From contig CM037783.1 in NCBI GenBank assembly GCA_021229015.1, forward strand, positions 56,874,169 to 56,938,168: DNA of 64,000 nucleotides. Reading direction: 5' to 3'. Under the pieces are notes generated by a model that was not told where the DNA came from, made no database searches, and saw only the letters and a program-made list of their open reading frames with translations. This DNA comes from Solen grandis. Taxonomy: Eukaryota > Mollusca > Bivalvia > Adapedonta > Solenidae. Shown in pieces: positions 58,160-64,000 of the stretch. Each line of letters opens with the position of its first letter. Position 1 is the stretch's first letter. The position numbers and the translations under genes were made by a program.

Positions 58160-61100
58160 TGTTACTACATGGGATTGTATATAGCCATTCACATTTTTTA
58201 AAAAGTTACACAAGTTACAGTTATACAATTACTAAATCCTAAATACCAGAAATGATTTTATAAAGTCTCAGTTATTCATTTTTATTTGAGCATATAAATT
58301 TTTTTCCGAAAACCTATTGTTCTTCTTCTTTTTTTTTTTTTTTTTAAGATCTATAGAACCACTTTTGATATTGTAATCAGTTTTTACCACGTATTTGAAG
58401 ATGATCCTAACGTTGAGAAGATTTTCATTTATGTCTTATTTTTCCCGCTAGGGGGCGTTTTGTATGAAATTAATTAATGGCTAATAACTCAGTTATTTGA
58501 GGTCCGATTCATATGAGGTTTTTCGCATTGTGTTCCTTGTTGATAGCCAAATAAAATATGATAGGTTTTGAGGGTACGTGTCGCTGAAAGTTTTTGAGCT
58601 ACAGAAGGTTGAATGTTCGAATCTCGAAAAAAACTGTGCAAATGAGGGTAGGTCTACGAAAAACCTATCCATTTTTGTTAGAGATCAGATAGAAGAGTTC
58701 TGTTTGCTGCAAATGATTTGCAAGACATATACGCACAAAATATATGGGGTGGCGAATTTAAGAAATGCAGGGTTTGTCCTCTGGATACGGTCAAACTTCA
58801 CTAAATTTTAGGAAAAATTAAAATTTCAAAAACATGTTTTTTGTCACTCCTGACTTTATTTTTTGTTCATTCTTCATGATATTTTCACAAGTTATGTATT
58901 GTTATGTCGGAAAGGGCGTCACGATTAAAAATTTAAAAAATAAATGAAAAGGTCAAGGTCATATTACGATTATTGTGTTTTTATTCGGCCCCACATAGCT
59001 CCAAAACTAAAAATATTTCATTAAGAGTATATCGACAAAAGTTTTAGTTCTTCAAGAGCCCTTTCCATTGATTGTTAGTTTTTGAAGATCGGACTTGATT
59101 TGGTCATTATACGGCAGTCCAAAGTTTGATCCTTTTTTGGAATAATTGTAAATCAGGTTTTATGCTTCAAATTCTGATACATAAGAATAAAAAGTTCGAC
59201 TTGTGCGACTGGTATACTTGATTGAACTATTTGCTGCATTTCTAGGTACCGAACAGTAAAATCAATTTTCTTTCTCATTTTGCCGCAAGGGGGCTCTTTT
59301 CTTGAAATCATTCTTTTGCTTATAACTCAAAAAGTTGAAGTCCGATTCGAATGCGTTTTTTTGCATTCTGTTCCCTGTTGATAGCCTCATAACATATGAT
59401 AGGATTCGAGGGTCCGTGTTGCTGAAAGCTTTTGAGCTACGGAAGGTTGAATGTTCGAACCTTGCAAAAAAAACAAAAAAACTATGCAAATGAGGGTAGG
59501 TCTACGAAAAACCTATCCGTTTTTGTTAGAGATCAGATAGAAGAATTCTGTCTCCGGCATACCATTTGAAAGACGTATACACACAAAATATATGGGGTGG
59601 CGAATTAAGGAAATGCGTGGTTTGTCCTCTAGAAACGGTCAAACTTCACTAAATTTTAGGAAAAATTAAAATTTCAAAAACATGTTTTAGCCGCTCCTGA
59701 CTTTATTTTCTGTTCATTCTTCATGAAATTTTCTCAAGTTATGTATTAATATGTTTGAAAGGGCCTCACAATTCAAAAAATAAAAATGAATTGAAAAGGT
59801 CAAGGTCATATTACGATTATTGTGTTTTTATTCGGCCACAAATAGCTCCAAAACTAAAAATATTTCATTAAGAGTATATCGACAAAAGTTTTAGTTCCTC
59901 AAGAGCCCTTTCCATTGATGGTTAGTTTTTGAAGATCAGACTTGATTTGGTCATTATACGGCAGTCCAAAGTTTGATCCTTTTTTGGAATAATTGTAAAT
60001 CAGGTTTTATGCTTCAAATTCTGATACATAAGAATAAAAAGTTCGACTTGTGCGACTAGTATACTTTATTGAACTATTTGCTGCATTGCTAGGTACCTAA
60101 CAGTAAAATTTTAATCAATTTTCTTTCTCATTTTGCCGCTAGGGGGCGCTTTTCTTGAAATCATTCTTTTGCTTATAACTCAAAAAGTTGAAGTCCGATT
60201 CGAATGCGTTTTTTTGCATTCTGTTCCCTGTTGATAGCCTAATAACATATGATAGGATTCGAGGGTCCATATGGCTGAAAGCTTTTGAGCTACGGAAGGT
60301 TGAATGTTCGAACGTCGCAAAAAAGAAAAAAAAACAAAAAAAAAACTGTGCAAATGAGGGTAGGTCTTCGAAAAACCTATCAGTTTTTGTTAGAGATCAG
60401 ATAGAAGAATTCCGTCTCCGGCATACCATTTGAAAGACGTATACACACAAAATATATGGGGTGGCGATTTTAAGAAATGCGTGGTTTGTCCACTAGAAAC
60501 GGTCAAACTTCACTTAAATTTAGGAAAAATTAAAATTCCAAATTCATGTTTTTTGTCGCTCCTGACTTTATTTTTTGTTTATTCGTCATGAAATTTTCAC
60601 ACGTTATATTTTGGTAAGTTTGAAAGGGCCTCACAATTAAAAAGTTTAAAAAAACATTGAAAAGGTCAATGTCATATTACGATAATTGTGTTTTTATTCG
60701 GCCACAAAGTGCTCCAAATCTAAAAATATTTCATTGAGAGTATATAAACAAAGGTTTTAGTTCTTGAGGAGCTCTTTCGAGTGATGTTTAGTTTTTGAAG
60801 ATCGGACTTGATTTGTTCATTTTACGGCAGTCCAAAGTTTGATCCTTTTTTGGAATAATTGTTGATCAGTTTTTATGCTTCAAGTAGTGATGATAAGAAA
60901 AAGAATGTTCAACTAGTGCGACTTATATACTTGTTTTCAGCATTTTGTTCCTTGTTGACAGCACCACAGAATGTGATGGATTTCAAGGGACAGGGTATGG
61001 GAAAATATTAGCGCTAGAAGAGTTTGAATGTTCTAACATTGCAAAAAAAAAAAAAACTGTGCAAATGAGAGTAGGTCTTCAAAAACCTTTTCGTTCTGTT

Positions 61101-61510
61101 TCATATTGAAAATTGTGCCTGAGTTGAAATAAAGTGTTCAAGTTGATTAGGTTTAAAGCGAAAACCGAGATACCGCTTGCGGTTCTAGTTTATTTTGTTC
61201 TTTCATTTTATTTGTCTTATATTTCTCATTAAATTTGTTCTTCCTTTCTTATTTTATTTTTATATGTAAAATTTATCATAAAAAGAAACATAAAGTTGTG
61301 AAATAAATTATGTATTACTTATTACTTTCATTCTCTCAATTCTTATTTTCTTTAATTTTGTTACTACGTGGGATTGTATATCGCCATTCACAGTTTTTAC
61401 AAAAGTTACACAAGTTACAATTCTACAATCAATAATCCTAAATAAGAGAAATTATTCTTCAAGTTCTCAATTATTCATTTTTATTAGAGCATACATTAAT
61501 TTTCCTTGTT
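58160..61510. repeat. Large tandem array of ~850-bp units bracketed by ~150-bp direct repeats
   Basis: AAATGAGGGTAGGTCT-like sequence recurs near 58640, 59488, 60352 and 61062, giving periods of 848, 864 and 710 bp. The last unit is shortened by internal deletion. Units share GCTAGGGGGCG, TTGATAGCC, ATATATGGGGTGGCGA and TACGGCAGTCCAAAGTTTGA. The array is bracketed by TTACTACATGGGATTGTATA (58162) and TTACTACGTGGGATTGTATA (61361), each followed by about 150 bp of matching sequence. No frame is conserved across the units. This may be a satellite or a compound of old insertions. Confidence 0.8.
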
Positions 61511-61760
61511 TTTCTTTCCTTCTTTATTGATTCAATTCTTACCTATTTTGTTAACCCTTTCTTTATTTTTCATTTATTTTTTTCTTTCAATTTTTGTGTC
61601 TGTTATTTCATTTAATTTGATCTTTCTGATTTTATCTTTTATTTGTAAATTTTTATCATAAAAAGAAACGTAGAAAAGTTTTGAAATAAAGGAATAAATC
61701 ATAAATGTATTACTAATCACTTTCATTCTCCTTCTCTCATTTCTAAATTCCCTCAATACA
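61190..61760. repeat. Diverged duplication of an AT-rich ~380-bp segment
   Basis: TTATCATAAAAAGAAAC with the following ATTACTTTCATTCTC-like text occurs at about 61276-61340 and 61657-61740, so the segment around the right bracket of the larger array is itself duplicated. Confidence 0.6.
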
Positions 61761-62340
61761 TTTTAATGTCAGAAATCAACAAGAATTGAATTACTTGTTT
61801 AATTCTGCTGAATAAATGTAACGAAATGTTTCTAAGAAAAACAAATACAAAGCAAAAAAAATAAAATAAATAAAATAAAAATCATTCAATGTCAGAATTA
61901 TGTCCTTCAGACTCTGTATCTCAATATTTTCTATATCAAAACTTGAATTCTGTAATAAGTGCATAAATGTACTAAATATATAATCTTATAATCATGCAGA
62001 TACAAAATTGACTCCAATTAGTAAATTTCACAAAGAATATGTAAGAGATCATACCCACATATTATCTATCATTCAATAAAATGTTTATGGCTTATGTAAA
62101 ACTAGCCTACAATCTCACTTTTATACTAGCAGGTAATTTAGTTTTGCATTAACCCATCAGAGATTTTACTGTGACAGATTAGGTCTATATTTGCCAAAGA
62201 CTCCCTGCAGTGATGACCAGCAATTAGCAGATCTGGTCACAGCAGGTTTGGGCCTGGCTCAGTGGGATACCACATTCATTTCGAGATGCCTTTAAGCAAA
62301 TAGTCATCATGTAAGCAAATCGGTGCTTTCATTGCCCTCT
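61761..62340. other. Non-coding stretch, nothing assigned
   Basis: AT-rich with short A runs; no exon or bounded repeat recognised. Confidence 0.4.
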
Positions 62341-62344
62341 TATT

Positions 62345-62600
62345 AGTCCCCTAACGGTGTTTACACTGGAGGGGACTATAGGTTTGCGGACCGTTTGCCC
62401 TCCGACTGTCTGTCTATCTGGAAATCTGGAACTTAAAAACTGTTTAAGATAATATTATGAAACTTGGTATGTGAATAGATATCAATAATTATGGAGATTC
62501 TGCACTCACTTCTTTTTTTTTTTTTTTCTTGGACCAAAATTCTGATTGCTATGGTAACGGAAAAATTATGCACCTCTCCAGTAGTGGACTAGTGTGTTGC
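62345..62600. repeat. Stem-loop-headed repeat (TAGTCCCC...GGGGACTA)
   Basis: TAGTCCCCT and AGGGGACTA form a stem around a 17-base loop at 62346-62380, followed by TCTGTCTATCTGG and a block containing GAAACTTGGTATG. This is the order seen, mirrored, at the right end of 22389-23074. The far end was not found. Confidence 0.5.
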
Positions 62601-63031
62601 GTGCAACACTGATTACTTGTTTTTATGTGGTTTATCTTTCGGTTTATGGATTGTCTGATAATCCACGTTAGCTCAATACACTTTTCTTCTTAATGGACCA
62701 TTCTTTATCAAAGTTTTGCCAGGTAAAAATCCCACAGTTTATACGTAAGTGATAATGGAATATGTTCAATGGGTTTTCAACGATGGGTTTATGTAGTTAG
62801 GTAGAAAGGTGTGCGGTTAGTCCTATAAATAAGCCATAGCATATCGATATTACTATTTTGACATTTCCTTGATACGCAATCGCATATCTGTTGAAAGTAA
62901 AAATGTTAAAAATCAGTCTATTAAATGTTGAAGGGGAATTAAGATATGCGAAGGCCTATTTATAGGACTAGTGTGTGGTCTGACCAGGACTTAAACATAG
63001 GACCTCTTCATTACAAATATAATCATTATTA

Positions 63032-64000
63032 GCTCACCTGAGCACTTTGTGCTCAAGTGAGCTTTTGTGATTGCCCTTCGTCCGGCATCCTGCGTCATCA
63101 ACAATTTGCTTTAAATGACATTTCCTCTGAAACCAATGGACAGAATTTGATTAAACTTGGCAGGAATAATCCTTGGGTCAACTTTCACAAAAGTTCCTAA
63201 AATAAACTTGATCCATATAGAACTCTGGTTGCCATGGCAACAAAAAGAAAAAAATATGAAAACTTTAAAAATCATCTCCTTCAAAACTACTGGCCAGAAT
63301 TTGAAATATTTTGGTACAGATGTTCCTTGGGTCAACCTCTATCAAAGTTGCTAAAAAAATTTCCGATCCGTAAAAAGACATGGCCGCCAGGGGCGGGGCT
63401 TATTTGCCTTATATGTATATAGAGAAACCTTTAAACAACATCTCCTCTGAAACCACTGGACAGAATTTGATTAAACTTGGCAGGGATGATCCTTGGGTCA
63501 ACCTTCACAAAAGTTGCTAAAATAAACTTGATCCATGTAGAACTCTGGTTGCCATGGCAACAAAAAGAATAAACAAGAAAGTCAGTAGAACTGACAGATG
63601 CTCCCCGAAGAACGTCATTGTTACAAATAAGGCCTTGGTCAATGGGTGGGAGGATATGTTGAAATCCCCATTCCTAAATCATATCTATTCTCCTCATCAG
63701 ATGAGATGTTTTACCAACTCAAATTTGGAGACTTAGTAACAGTTTACTATTTAATATGATAATACATGTTACTCATCAGATCTTTCATTGATTTTTTTTA
63801 AGTTTTTATACTACTAAAAATTAAGTCATACATTTCAATGTGTGCTCATATCAAAGAGGTTAACCAACACTCTTGACATATGACTGGATATTTGAAATAG
63901 TGTATAATGGCCTAAACAACAATTAGCTGACATGATTATGATTGACATTACTAGCATATTGAATTTTGTGGGGTTTTGTTTAAATGATATCTCCTGTTAA
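63032..64000. repeat. Stem-loop-headed repeat with ~160-bp tandem units, running off the window
   Basis: AGCTCACCTGAGCACTTTG and its reverse-complement half GTGCTCAAGTGAGCT form a stem-loop at 63032-63066. Units carrying CAGAATTTGA occur near 63141, 63295 and 63461 (spacings 154 and 166), with CTTGGGTCAAC and TCTGGTTGCCATGGCAAC inside. The last 25 bases of the window restart the unit (TTTAAATGATATCTCCTG). The AGCTCACCTGAGC hairpin is a very common molluscan repeat. Confidence 0.7.

Noticed and set aside
59262..60433. Frames of 75-81 codons in the ~850-bp units
   Set aside because: Frames differ between units and are broken by A-run length changes, so selection on a protein is not supported.
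58160..61510. LTR retrotransposon with the 150-bp direct repeats as LTRs
   Set aside because: The brackets lack TG/CA ends, no primer site or polypurine tract adjoins them, and the interior has no retroelement coding remnant.

Overview
This is AT-rich eukaryotic DNA with short coding exons, GT-AG introns and dense, diverse repeats. The conserved genes are animal. The repeat types (tRNA-derived SINEs whose tail reads GTTTAACATCCC, a stem-loop repeat beginning AGCTCACCTGAGC, many short inverted-repeat elements, Ty3-type and non-LTR retrotransposons) suggest a bivalve mollusc. That taxonomic call is an inference from repeat style and protein similarity; no marker gene fixes the species.

Layout. 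0.5-1.9 kb: an intronless-looking reading frame for an LRAT-domain (NlpC/P60-type) protein with a repetitive hydrophobic C-terminus (+). 8.6-10 kb: two 3'-terminal exons of a LamG-like plus PAN-like protein (+). 13.5-25.9 kb: a complete eight-exon gene for V-ATPase V0 subunit d (-), 350 residues by the splice model. 28.5-34.9 kb: promoter and first four coding exons of adenosylhomocysteinase AHCY (+), head-to-head with the V-ATPase gene. 35.4-43.4 kb: CIAO2B (FAM96B/MIP18) (-), converging on AHCY. A 100-base N gap at 35378-35477 cuts the third CIAO2B exon, and all AHCY exons after the fourth are absent from the window. From 44 kb on no host gene was recognised: a 5'-truncated non-LTR element (44.7-47.2 kb), a Ty3/gypsy-type LTR element with both LTRs but broken genes (49.8-56.9 kb, -), and long tandem repeats (58-64 kb).

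The three housekeeping genes serve unrelated core functions (organelle acidification, the methylation cycle, cytosolic Fe-S delivery) and show no operon-like link. The introns are crowded with small mobile elements, several with recoverable boundaries: four SINEs with perfect 11-14 bp target-site duplications and a 55-bp SINE stub with a 10-bp one; a pair of 234-bp TTAA-flanked elements with a central palindrome; a 589-bp TA-flanked element; two hAT-like elements; and foldbacks. The most unusual structures are two spans of about 686 bp with terminal inverted repeats, end stem-loops and an interior of three tandem ~156-161 bp units. Unrelated arrays elsewhere in the window have nearly the same ~160 bp period.
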